Positions 1 to 7,320 are shown, numbered from the stretch's first letter. The stretch is DNA of 13,799 bases from Clostridia bacterium (GCA_024404065.1 JAKSQR010000026.1:1-13799); one strand, 5' to 3'. The notes: generated from the letters alone by a model not told the origin. Program-made: numbers and translations.

Positions 1-73
1 TTGAAAGACGGCTCATTAAAAGGCCGGCAAGTATTGCGCCGGATATACAAAAAAGAACTGTGGTTTCAGCCAT
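1..73 (-). CDS. N-terminus of an unidentified membrane protein (truncated by window edge)
   Basis: On the minus strand an ATG at 73-71 opens a frame that stays open to base 1, giving 24 residues: MAETTVLFCISGAILAGLLM followed by SRLS. A purine-rich Shine-Dalgarno (AGGAGAGAGG, complement of 81-90) lies 7 nt upstream of the ATG, which is why I prefer this over the plus-strand open frame covering the same bases. The peptide is one hydrophobic stretch ending in small and basic residues, as expected for a first transmembrane helix or uncleaved signal anchor. The GLLMSRL ending faintly recalls first helices of cation:proton antiporters, but 24 residues cannot support a family call. It is transcribed divergently from the GH51 gene, sharing the 74-309 spacer. 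Confidence 0.65.
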   Translation of the reverse strand, partial: MAETTVLFCISGAILAGLLMSRLS

Positions 74-214
74 ATATTATCCTCTCTCCTAAGGAAAAAC
101 CCTATATGAAAATATATTTTATTTGCTTAATTAGGTATATCACTTTCAAAGGCATAATTCAAGGTGAAAATAGCATAAATTACACAATATTTATAATGTT
201 TTTTTCATAAACTC

Positions 215-243
215 TTTATTTATTAAAATTTTTATAATATAAT
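215..243 (+). promoter_or_regulatory. Candidate promoter region upstream of the GH51-led operon
   Basis: The spacer 74-309 between two divergent genes is strongly AT-rich. Two overlapping perfect -10 hexamers (TATAAT at 233-238 and 238-243) lie 67-77 nt before the GH51 start. With 17-nt spacing from the second, the -35 position is TTTATT (215-220), only three matches to TTGACA, so the -35 is weak or an activator may be needed. No convincing catabolite-repression (cre) palindrome or riboswitch motif was seen in the spacer. The call rests on the -10 sequences and the divergent layout. Confidence 0.35.
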
Positions 244-297
244 ACAATAGATAAAATGGGTATGTGTGTTTTAATCAGCCCTAAAACAGTGCCATTT

Positions 298-302
298 GGA
301 GG
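298..302 (+). promoter_or_regulatory. Ribosome binding site that sets the GH51 start
   Basis: GGAGG at 298-302 is 7 nt before the ATG at 310. The longer open frame starting at 256 has no Shine-Dalgarno in front of it and would add 18 residues unlike the family, so 310 is the chosen start. Confidence 0.8.
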
Positions 303-309
303 TCACAGT

Positions 310-1788
310 ATGGAAAAATATCTTATTAACCCCAATCAGAAAATGTCAAAAATCTGTAAGGATATTTACGGCAACTTTTCAGAGCATCTTGGCAGATGTA
401 TTTATGAGGGACTTTTTGTTGGTAAGGATAGCGAAATTCCCAATGTAAACGGTATGCGTAAGGATGTAGTTGAAGCCCTTAAAGATATGGGTCTGCCCGT
501 ACTTCGCTGGCCAGGTGGCTGCTTTGCAGATGAATACCATTGGAAGGATGGCATTGGTCCCCTTGAAAACAGAAAAAAGATGATTAACACCCATTGGGGC
601 GGAGTTACTGAGGATAACAGCTTTGGTACTCACGAATTTTTTGAGCTTTGCGAACAGCTTGGCTGTGACCCTTATATTACTGGTAATGTTGGCAGCGGCA
701 CCGTTCAGGAAATGAGCGAATGGGTTGAGTATATGACCTTTGGTGGCGAAAGCCCCATGGCAAATCTTCGCCGTCAGAATGGCAGAGAAGAGCCCTGGAA
801 GCTTACCTACTTTGCAGTAGGTAACGAAAACTGGGGATGCGGCGGTTGTATGGACCCGGTATTTTATGCTAACACATACAGACGCTATCAGACCTATGTA
901 AGAAATTACTCAAATGATAACAGAGTTTACAAGGTTGCCTGCGGTCCTAATGCAGAGGACTATAACTGGACCGAAGAGCTTATGAAGAATGCACGCTGGC
1001 ACATGAATGGTCTTGCCCTTCACTACTACACCATTACCCACGATTGGGGTCATAAGGGCAGCGCTACAGAGTTTGATGAGAAGGAATATTACGACTGCCT
1101 TGCCGCAGCATATAAGATTGATTCCATCATTTCACGCCATCTTGAAATAATGAACAGATACGACCCCGATAAGAGAGTTGACCTTATTGTTGATGAATGG
1201 GGTACATGGCACGATGTAGAGCCCGGCACAAATCCCGGCTTCTTATATCAGCAGAATACAATGAGAGATGCTATTGTTGCTGCTCTTTCACTTAACATTT
1301 TCAATAAGCACTCTGACCGTATCAGAATGTGTAATATTGCTCAGACCATCAACGTGCTTCAGTCAGTAGCACTTACCGATGGTGCAGATATGGTGCTTAC
1401 ACCAACCTATTACACCTTCAAGATGTTTAAAGACCATCAGGAAAACACCCTTCTTGGCTCATACATTACATCTGAAAATATTGACACTGCCAAGGGCAAG
1501 CTTCCCACCCTTTGCGAGAGCGCATCAATAGATGAAAACGGCGTTGTTTACTCAACAATCACAAATACATCTGCAACCGAAATGAAGGAAGTACTTTGCC
1601 AGCTTGCAGATACACAGGTTAAGTCAGTTAAGGCTGAGATTCTTACTGCTAAGATGGATGCCTTCAATACCTTTGACAGTAAGGATGCTGTTAAGACAGC
1701 TGAGTTTACTGATTTTGAGGTTACTGCTGACGGCTTCAAGGCAAATATCCCTGCCTGCAGCGTAGTTAAGTTTGTAATTGAAAGATGA
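310..1788 (+). CDS. Intracellular alpha-L-arabinofuranosidase, GH51
   Basis: A 492-residue retaining glycosidase that removes terminal alpha-L-arabinofuranosyl residues from arabinan or arabinoxylan oligosaccharides. Hallmarks seen: IYGNFSEHLGRCIYEGLFVG near residues 19-38, the WPGGCFADEYHW block at 67-78, the acid/base glutamate in GNENWGCGG (Glu173) and the nucleophile in VDEWGTW (Glu296). The (beta/alpha)8 barrel spans about residues 15-380, followed by the usual C-terminal beta-sandwich to 492. Length matches bacterial GH51 enzymes. No signal peptide is present, so it should act in the cytoplasm on imported oligosaccharides. It is the first gene of the long plus-strand run, and its TGA overlaps the next gene's ATG in an ATGA junction. 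The family assignment is firm; the exact substrate cannot be read from sequence. Confidence 0.95.
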   Translation: MEKYLINPNQKMSKICKDIYGNFSEHLGRCIYEGLFVGKDSEIPNVNGMRKDVVEALKDMGLPVLRWPGGCFADEYHWKDGIGPLENRKKMINTHWGGVTEDNSFGTHEFFELCEQLGCDPYITGNVGSGTVQEMSEWVEYMTFGGESPMANLRRQNGREEPWKLTYFAVGNENWGCGGCMDPVFYANTYRRYQTYVRNYSNDNRVYKVACGPNAEDYNWTEELMKNARWHMNGLALHYYTITHDWGHKGSATEFDEKEYYDCLAAAYKIDSIISRHLEIMNRYDPDKRVDLIVDEWGTWHDVEPGTNPGFLYQQNTMRDAIVAALSLNIFNKHSDRIRMCNIAQTINVLQSVALTDGADMVLTPTYYTFKMFKDHQENTLLGSYITSENIDTAKGKLPTLCESASIDENGVVYSTITNTSATEMKEVLCQLADTQVKSVKAEILTAKMDAFNTFDSKDAVKTAEFTDFEVTADGFKANIPACSVVKFVIER

Positions 1789-2039
1789 GTGAAGCTTTAA
1801 GAGTTTGCAAAAGATGTCTTCTGCTTCAATGCGGAAAGGAAGACATTATGGCAGATATAAAAGAGAGAATAAAAAAACTGAGTGCAGACGAAAAAACACC
1901 TGATGATTTATACAGGCAGAGGCTTGCAGTTTGTAAGGAGTGCGATTTCCTTGCAGATGGCACCTGCCTTAAATGCGGCTGCTACCCGGAATTCAGAGGT
2001 GCATTTGTTAAGAATAAATGCCCACAGAAAAAATGGTAA
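1785..2039 (+). CDS. Small Cys-rich DUF6171-type protein
   Basis: 84 residues, function unknown. It has nine cysteines in zinc-knuckle-like pairs: CKRC (8 and 11), Cys16, CKEC (50 and 53), CLKCGC (61, 64, 66) and Cys79. The pattern CKRCLL near the N-terminus, then a charged helical middle, then RLAVCKECDFL and a GTCLKCGCYPEFR-type motif resembles, from memory, the DUF6171 family. It starts inside the GH51 stop codon (4-nt ATGA overlap), implying translational coupling, but has only a weak Shine-Dalgarno there. A second in-frame ATG at 1848 follows a better site (GGAAAGGA, 1833-1840); starting there would lose the first Cys pair, so I keep the long form because that pair seems part of the family pattern. 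Probably a metal-binding protein (inference). Confidence 0.8.
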   Translation: MSEALRVCKRCLLLQCGKEDIMADIKERIKKLSADEKTPDDLYRQRLAVCKECDFLADGTCLKCGCYPEFRGAFVKNKCPQKKW

Positions 2040-2046
2040 TTAGTTT

Positions 2047-2898
2047 ATGAGAAAAAGTATTTCAATATTTGTGCTTGCACTTGCAGTTTTGCTTTGCTTT
2101 TCTGCTTGCCATAAGCTTGATGGCAGAGCAGGTGATGATGAGAGCACAGAGCCTTTGAGCGTTACTACCTCTACTGAAGTTACATCAGAAGCAGAAACAG
2201 AAAGTGAGGCTTTGTCAGAAACGGAAAGTGAAACAGAAGAGCCCTCCACATCAAAGGCAGAGCAGGTGCTTACAACAATTTCCACCACAACTGCAAAGGT
2301 AACTTCTACTTTGGCACAAACTACAACAAAAAAAGAAACAACCACTGAGAAGCCCGCTTCAACAACCGCCTATCAGGGCACTGTGCCCGGCAATAAATAC
2401 GGTGTAATTATTACCAACATAAACGGCAGACTTATAGTTGACCGTACATGGTATACAGGCACTTATAATGAGCTTTTGCCTGCAGCAAGGTCAAACCTCA
2501 ACAAATACTCAGGCTATATCAGTGAGGTGCTTCGCCTTACAAATCAGATGCGTGCCGAAAAGGGTCTTAAGCCCCTCACATTAAGTGATAAGCTTTGTGA
2601 GCAGGCATGTGTAAGGGCTGAGGAGGTTGCCTGGAGCGGTAAGCATAGCCACAGAAGACCTGACGGCACATTTTTCTCCGAGCTTTTCAAAATTAACGGC
2701 TACACCACTGGTTTTACAGGTGAAAATCTGGGCTGGGGCTACAGTACAGCCTCCGCAGTATGTGAAGCATGGAGAGCATCCGAAACTCACTATGCAAATA
2801 TTATGGATGCAAGGTTTGTAAGAATAGGCATTGGCGTTGCCGCAAACCCTGACCCTGACGGCAAGCTTATATGGGTACAGCATTTCTATTCTGAGTAA
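2047..2898 (+). CDS. CAP/SCP-domain lipoprotein with Thr/Ser/Glu-rich stalk
   Basis: 283 residues. The N-terminus is a lipoprotein signal (basic MRKS, hydrophobic 5-18, lipobox FSAC with Cys21), so the mature protein should be anchored to the outer face of the cytoplasmic membrane. Residues about 31-108 are a low-complexity Ser/Thr/Glu tract, acidic first and then Thr/Lys-rich, probably an extended wall-crossing stalk. Residues about 155-283 form a CAP (CRISP/antigen 5/PR-1, SCP) domain: LTNQMRAEKGLKPL, the His in the KHSHRRPDG segment (200/202), GENLGWG with Glu226, the ASETHYANIM segment with His248, and a final VQHFY. These match the CAP-cavity His and Glu positions. The biochemical role of bacterial CAP proteins is largely unsettled. 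It lies 7 nt after the DUF6171 gene and has little Shine-Dalgarno of its own. Confidence 0.88.
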   Translation: MRKSISIFVLALAVLLCFSACHKLDGRAGDDESTEPLSVTTSTEVTSEAETESEALSETESETEEPSTSKAEQVLTTISTTTAKVTSTLAQTTTKKETTTEKPASTTAYQGTVPGNKYGVIITNINGRLIVDRTWYTGTYNELLPAARSNLNKYSGYISEVLRLTNQMRAEKGLKPLTLSDKLCEQACVRAEEVAWSGKHSHRRPDGTFFSELFKINGYTTGFTGENLGWGYSTASAVCEAWRASETHYANIMDARFVRIGIGVAANPDPDGKLIWVQHFYSE

Positions 2899-2907
2899 GG
2901 TGATATT

Positions 2908-3099
2908 ATGGATTTAAGAGTAGGCGATGAGCTTATTATGAAAAAAAATCACCCCTGCGGCTGCAATAAATTTGCAGTGCTTCGCATAGGTGCAGATATT
3001 AAAATCCGTTGCACATCCTGTAATCGTGAGGTTATGCTGGAGCGTGCAAAGGTGGAAAAAAACATTAAAAAGGTAATGCGTGACGAAAATGCTGGATAA
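2908..3099 (+). CDS. DUF951 family small zinc-ribbon-like protein
   Basis: 63 residues: MDLRVGDELIMKKNHPCGCN, then a beta-rich core and a CTSC pair. Cys17, Cys19, Cys35 and Cys38 could hold one zinc; the order (VGD, KKxHPCG, RIGADIKIRC, CNREVMLER) is that of DUF951, a family common in Firmicutes with no assigned biochemical role. AAGGTG (2898-2903) sits just before the ATG. The C-terminal tail is basic. The 3' end overlaps the start of prfA, so the two are probably translated together; DUF951 near translation genes is consistent with a nucleic-acid or ribosome-linked job, but that is inference. Confidence 0.88.
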   Translation: MDLRVGDELIMKKNHPCGCNKFAVLRIGADIKIRCTSCNREVMLERAKVEKNIKKVMRDENAG

Positions 3100-4165
3100 A
3101 CTTAAAGAGGTTGAGGTGAAATACGAAAAGCTGAATGAAAGGCTTTGCGAAGGTGATATTTCATCCAACATTGAAGAGTATAAAAAAATAATGCAGGAGC
3201 TTAAGTCCATCACTCCCGTAGTTGAAAAGTACAGAGAGTACAAAAAAATTGAGAGTGATATGAATGAGGCAAAGGAGCTTCTTGATGCAGGCGGACTTGA
3301 CCCCGACTTCAAAGAGATGGTTAAAACTGAATTTGAGGATTCAGTAAAAAACCTTGAGGTATGTGGTGAAGAGCTTAAAATTCTTCTTCTGCCTAAAGAC
3401 CCTAACGATAATAAAAATGTTATTGTTGAAATCCGTGGTGGTGCAGGTGGTGAGGAGGCCTCCCTTTTTGCAGGTGTGCTTTACAGAATGTACTCCATGT
3501 ATGCGGAGAGCAAGGGCTGGAAAAGTGAAATTGTTTCCTCCAACCCCACAGAGCTTGGCGGTTTTAAGGAAGTCAGCTTTATGATTGAGGGCGAGGGTGC
3601 TTACTCAAGATTAAAGTTTGAGAGCGGTGTACACAGAGTGCAGCGTGTGCCCGAAACCGAAAGCCAGGGCAGGATTCAGACCTCCACAGCCACAGTTGCA
3701 GTTTTGCCTGAGGCAGAGGATGTTGATATAGATATAAACCCAACAGATTTGCAGATTGATACCTTCCGTTCAAGCGGTGCAGGCGGTCAGCATATCAATA
3801 AAACTGAAAGTGCCATCCGTATTACTCACATTCCAACAGGTGTTGTAGTTGAGTGTCAGGATGAGCGCAGCCAGTATAAAAATAAAGATAAGGCAATGAA
3901 GGTGCTTCGCTCAAGGCTACTCGAAGCAGAGAGAGAAAAACAGCAGAGCGCCATTGCCGGTGAAAGAAAAGCACAGGTTGGTACAGGTGACCGCAGTGAA
4001 AGAATACGCACCTATAATTTCCCACAGGGCAGAGTAAGCGACCATCGTATTAACCTTACACTTTATAAAATTGAGTCCATTGTAAACGGTGACCTTGATG
4101 AGATTATAGATGCCCTCGTTACAGCGGACACAGCAGAAAAGCTAAAAGCAGATACGGAGCAGTAA
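3080..4165 (+). CDS. prfA: Peptide chain release factor 1
   Basis: Class I release factor that reads UAA and UAG in the ribosomal A site and triggers peptidyl-tRNA hydrolysis. It is 361 residues from the GTG at 3080, normal for RF1. Visible parts: N-terminal helical domain (about 1-105), the RF1 core with VEIRGGAGGEEASLFA (117-132), the codon-recognition tripeptide region RVPETESQGRIQTS (189-202, a P-x-T motif) and the catalytic SGAGGQHINKTES loop with GGQ at 235-237. PET rather than the SPF of RF2 marks it as RF1. Start choice: AAAAAGG ends 6 nt before GTG 3080, whereas ATG 3089 gives the classical MLDKL start (358 aa) but sits 15 nt from that site; both are possible. It overlaps DUF951. The prmC methyltransferase, often next to prfA, is absent here. 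Confidence 0.96.
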   Translation: MTKMLDKLKEVEVKYEKLNERLCEGDISSNIEEYKKIMQELKSITPVVEKYREYKKIESDMNEAKELLDAGGLDPDFKEMVKTEFEDSVKNLEVCGEELKILLLPKDPNDNKNVIVEIRGGAGGEEASLFAGVLYRMYSMYAESKGWKSEIVSSNPTELGGFKEVSFMIEGEGAYSRLKFESGVHRVQRVPETESQGRIQTSTATVAVLPEAEDVDIDINPTDLQIDTFRSSGAGGQHINKTESAIRITHIPTGVVVECQDERSQYKNKDKAMKVLRSRLLEAEREKQQSAIAGERKAQVGTGDRSERIRTYNFPQGRVSDHRINLTLYKIESIVNGDLDEIIDALVTADTAEKLKADTEQ

Positions 4166-4166
4166 A

Positions 4167-5771
4167 ATGAAAACCCTTTACCTTAAAGCAGAGGATGAAA
4201 ATTCAATAGCTGTTGCGGCGGATATCCTTAAAAAGGGCGGTCTTGTGGCAATTCCCACAGAAACGGTTTACGGCCTTGCAGCCGATGCCCTTAACCCTGA
4301 GGCAGTAAAAAATATTTTTATTGCAAAGGGCAGACCACAGGATAATCCCCTCATAGTCCACGTATCCTCTCTTGAGGAAATACCACCATTGGTTGATGAG
4401 GTTGACCCAAGGCTTTATAAATTGGCAGAGAAATTCTGGCCGGGTCCTCTTACAATTATTCTTAAAAAATCCTCACTTATTCCTGATGAGGTAAGTGCAG
4501 GTCTTGATACAGTGGCAATCCGTATGCCATCCCACCCCATAGCAAATAAGATTATAAAAGAATCAGGTGTACCACTTGCGGCACCAAGTGCCAACGCCTC
4601 AGGTAAGCCAAGCCCCACAAGGGCAAGCCATGTGCTTGAGGATATTGATGGCAAAATAGATGCCATAGTAGATGGCGGCAGCTGCAGTGTAGGTGTGGAA
4701 AGTACAGTTATCACACTTGCCACAGAAATTCCTACCCTGTTAAGACCAGGCGGAGTTACTCCTGAGGAGCTAAGTGAAGTGCTTGGTGAGATTGAAATAT
4801 CCCACGCAGTTTTTGAAAAGCTGAATGAAGGGGAAAAGGTACAATCTCCGGGTATGAAATATAAGCACTACGCCCCTAAGGCACAGGTTACCATAGTAAA
4901 GGGCAGCTTTGAAAATTATTGTAAATTTGTAAAAGCCCAGAAGGAAGAAACCTGCGCAGTATGCTTTGAGGGCGAAGGCAAAAATTTTGATAAATACATA
5001 GAATACGGCAGTGCCGATAATTCTCTTGCTCAGGCTCAGCATATTTTTGACGCTCTGCGTGAGGTAGATGCAATGGGCTGCAAAACTGCCTTTGTAAGAT
5101 GTCCTGTTACCACAGGTGTAGGGCTTGCAGTTTATAACAGACTTTTAAGGTCCGCCGCATTCAGAGAGATAAATCTTGATATAAATATTCCCGTTTATGG
5201 TCTTACAGGTCATACGGGTGCAGGCAAATCCACAATAGGTGAAATGCTTGAAAAAGCAAACCTTAAGGTAATAGATACAGATTCCCTTGCCCGCAAGGCA
5301 GTTGAGAGCAGAGATGTAATTGACAGACTGTGTAAAGCATTCGGTGATGACATTATAAAAGATGGTGTGCTTGAGAGAAAAGCACTTGCCCGTAAGGCTT
5401 TTAAGGATGAGGAAAGCACAAAGCTGCTAAATTCCATAACTCACCCCGAGATTACAAGGCTCACCATTGAGGCAATTCACTTAGCAGAGAATGAAGGCAA
5501 AAAGGGCGCAGTAATTGATGCCCCCGTGCTTTTTGAAAGCCCCCTTACAGCAGTGTGCAACAAGATAATATGTGTAGTTGCCCCTGAGGAAGTAAGACTT
5601 CAGCGCATTATGGAGCGTGACGGCATAAGCCGTGAGGATGCACTTATCAGAATGGGTGCGCAAAAGAGTAAAGAATATTATGTTTCAAAATCAGATTTTG
5701 TGATAGAAAACAATAATCTCAACGAAACTGAAAAAATAATTTCTGAATTTCTTAAGGAGGAAATGTTATGA
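4167..5771 (+). CDS. Sua5/YwlC threonylcarbamoyl-AMP synthase fused to dephospho-CoA kinase (CoaE)
   Basis: A single uninterrupted 534-residue frame holding two full enzymes. Residues 1 to about 337 are a long-type Sua5/YwlC: KGGLVAIPTETVYGLAADA, KGRPQDNPLIVH (54-65), PSANASGKPSPT (140-151), SPGMKYKHYAP (227-237) and the C-terminal Sua5 domain ending GVGLAVYNRLLRSAA. This half makes threonylcarbamoyl-AMP from threonine, bicarbonate and ATP for t6A37 of ANN-decoding tRNAs. Residues 341-534 are a complete CoaE, phosphorylating dephospho-CoA: Walker A GHTGAGKS (348-355), IDTDSLARKAV (369-379), HPEI (426-429), IDAPVLFES (450-458) and a lid-type RLQRIMERDG segment. The junction is about residues 337-342 with no stop, internal ATG or Shine-Dalgarno, so it looks like a true fusion. 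GGAG at 4156-4159 inside prfA precedes the ATG; the stop overlaps the next gene (ATGA). Confidence 0.93.
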   Translation: MKTLYLKAEDENSIAVAADILKKGGLVAIPTETVYGLAADALNPEAVKNIFIAKGRPQDNPLIVHVSSLEEIPPLVDEVDPRLYKLAEKFWPGPLTIILKKSSLIPDEVSAGLDTVAIRMPSHPIANKIIKESGVPLAAPSANASGKPSPTRASHVLEDIDGKIDAIVDGGSCSVGVESTVITLATEIPTLLRPGGVTPEELSEVLGEIEISHAVFEKLNEGEKVQSPGMKYKHYAPKAQVTIVKGSFENYCKFVKAQKEETCAVCFEGEGKNFDKYIEYGSADNSLAQAQHIFDALREVDAMGCKTAFVRCPVTTGVGLAVYNRLLRSAAFREINLDINIPVYGLTGHTGAGKSTIGEMLEKANLKVIDTDSLARKAVESRDVIDRLCKAFGDDIIKDGVLERKALARKAFKDEESTKLLNSITHPEITRLTIEAIHLAENEGKKGAVIDAPVLFESPLTAVCNKIICVVAPEEVRLQRIMERDGISREDALIRMGAQKSKEYYVSKSDFVIENNNLNETEKIISEFLKEEML

Positions 5772-7168
5772 GCAAAAAGAACGAAGCAGATGCATTAAAG
5801 GAAGAGTTATTCTTCAGCCCAAAGCATGCAAATTATATCTGCACCGAAAAGGAAATAGCTGCCGCAGATAAATTCTGCGTTGACTATATGAAGTACTTAA
5901 ACGAGTGCCGCACAGAGAGAGAGGCTTGTGCTTACACAATCGCCCTTGCAGAGAAGCAGGGCTATAAGCCTTTTGATAAGAATGCAAAGTACAAAGCAGG
6001 GGATAAGGTATATTCCAGCATTCACAATAAGGCAGTTATACTTTGCACCATAGGTAAAAAGAGTGCAGCAGAGGGTGTAAGAATACTTGCAGCCCATATT
6101 GATTCACCCCGCCTTGACTTAAAGCCAAATCCACTTTACGAAAAGGCTGAGCTTGGCTATTTCAAAACTCACTACTATGGTGGTATTAAAAAATATCAGT
6201 GGCCTACAATTCCACTTGCCCTTCATGGTGTTATCTATAAGCAGGATGGCACTCAGGTAAATGTACGCATAGGTGATGCAGAGGGTGAGCCTAAGTTTGT
6301 AATTACTGATCTGCTTCCTCACCTTGATAAGCAGCAGGCAGACAGACCTATGAATAAGGTTATTCAGGGCGAAGAGCTTAATATTCTTATCGGTAGTCGT
6401 CCCTTCGGCAAAGAGCCAGGTGACAAGATGGTAAAGCTTGCACTTATGAAGCTGCTTAATGAGAAGTACGGCATAGTTGAGGCTGATTTCCAGAGTGCAG
6501 AGCTTGAGGCAGTGCCTGCATATCCTGCTACAGATATCGGCTTTGACCGCAGCCTTATCGGCTCTTACGGTCACGATGACAGAGTATGTGCATACCCCTC
6601 AATTATGGCAGCATTTGCAGTAAAGAAGCCCGAGTATACAACAGTAACTGTACTTACAGATAAGGAAGAAACAGGCTCTGACGGTAACACAGGTCTTCAG
6701 AGTGCATACCTTAAGCATTTCATCAGTGATATCGGCGCTCTTGAAGGTGTACCCGGCAGAGATGTTATCAGAAACAGCCAGTGTCTTTCAGCCGATGTTA
6801 ATGCAGGCTTTGACCCCACCTTCCCCTCAGTAATGGAGGAGAATAACTGTGCATACCTTAACAGAGGTATTGTGCTTACAAAGTACACAGGCGGCGGCGG
6901 TAAATACAGCACCAACGACGCAAATGCAGAGTTCGTTTCAAAAATCAGAATTGCATTTAACAACGCAGATGTTGTATGGCAGACAGGCGAGCTCGGTAAG
7001 GTAGATGAAGGCGGCGGAGGAACAGTTGCAAAGTATATTGCAAACCTTGGCGCAGATGTTGTAGATGTAGGTGTGCCTGTACTTTCAATGCACGCTCCTT
7101 ATGAAGTTGTTGCCAAAACAGACGTTTATATGGCATTTAAGGGCTTCAAAGCCTTCCTTGAGTATTAA
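5768..7168 (+). CDS. M18 family aspartyl-type aminopeptidase
   Basis: 466 residues, the usual size for M18. A dinuclear-zinc cytosolic exopeptidase that removes N-terminal residues, typically acidic ones. Expected ligands are visible: His110 in AAHIDSPRLDLKP, Asp271 in GHDDRVCAYP, the DKEETGSDG stretch with catalytic Glu300 and ligand Glu301, Asp343 in SADVNAGFDP and His442 in VLSMHAPYE. Family blocks THYYGGIKKYQWPTIPL (134-150) and YTGGGGKYSTNDAN (373-386) are intact. It has the strongest Shine-Dalgarno of the window (AAGGAGG just before the ATG) and starts inside the stop codon of the Sua5-CoaE gene. No signal peptide. It is the last gene before the 288-nt spacer and probably recycles peptides in the cytoplasm. 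Confidence 0.95.
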   Translation: MSKKNEADALKEELFFSPKHANYICTEKEIAAADKFCVDYMKYLNECRTEREACAYTIALAEKQGYKPFDKNAKYKAGDKVYSSIHNKAVILCTIGKKSAAEGVRILAAHIDSPRLDLKPNPLYEKAELGYFKTHYYGGIKKYQWPTIPLALHGVIYKQDGTQVNVRIGDAEGEPKFVITDLLPHLDKQQADRPMNKVIQGEELNILIGSRPFGKEPGDKMVKLALMKLLNEKYGIVEADFQSAELEAVPAYPATDIGFDRSLIGSYGHDDRVCAYPSIMAAFAVKKPEYTTVTVLTDKEETGSDGNTGLQSAYLKHFISDIGALEGVPGRDVIRNSQCLSADVNAGFDPTFPSVMEENNCAYLNRGIVLTKYTGGGGKYSTNDANAEFVSKIRIAFNNADVVWQTGELGKVDEGGGGTVAKYIANLGADVVDVGVPVLSMHAPYEVVAKTDVYMAFKGFKAFLEY

Positions 7169-7188
7169 AAATAGCGATACAAAAAAAT

Positions 7189-7199
7189 TGACATTGTCA
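7189..7199. repeat. 11-bp near-perfect palindrome after the M18 gene
   Basis: TGACA-T-TGTCA, symmetric except for its centre base, beginning 20 nt after the M18 stop. It is too short and lacks a T-tract for a terminator. It also carries a TTGACA hexamer (7188-7193), but no -10 follows at 16-18 nt. It could be an operator half of the rlmI regulatory region or chance. Confidence 0.3.
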
Positions 7200-7230
7200 C
7201 TAAATGGTGCAGAGACCGGAAAAATGGGGT

Positions 7231-7253
7231 ATTGTTAACAGTTTGTTAATAAT
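7231..7253. promoter_or_regulatory. Operator-like 23-bp inverted repeat
   Basis: Arms ATTGTTAACA (7231-7240) and TGTTAATAAT (7244-7253) are inverted around GTT; nine of ten positions match and the tenth is a G-T pair. The same segment also reads as two TTGTTAA copies (7232 and 7243) exactly 11 bp apart, one helical turn. Without GC content or a T-run it is unlikely to be a terminator; a transcription-factor site for the rlmI operon is more plausible. The cognate regulator is not in the window. Confidence 0.4.
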
Positions 7254-7320
7254 TTCGCAACAAAAAATGAGAAATCTTCCTATAAGATACCACAAAAGGA
7301 CCGATGTGTCCTAATTGATA

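Noticed and set aside
1..210. Plus-strand open frame of 69 codons beginning TTG
   Set aside because: No Shine-Dalgarno, a composition of random AT-rich translation, and it covers the start of a better supported minus-strand gene.
2040..2345. 101-codon antisense frame rich in Ser and Val
   Set aside because: It mirrors the low-complexity Ser/Thr/Glu stalk codons of the CAP lipoprotein and has no independent support.
6119..6574. 151-codon antisense frame inside the M18 gene
   Set aside because: The M18 frame keeps all family motifs through this stretch; the antisense frame arises from its codon bias.
7297..7312. AGGAC/GTCCT dyad as part of a T-box or other known riboswitch
   Set aside because: No T-box consensus, specifier loop or other recognised riboswitch core was found around it, and the downstream gene is not a typical target.
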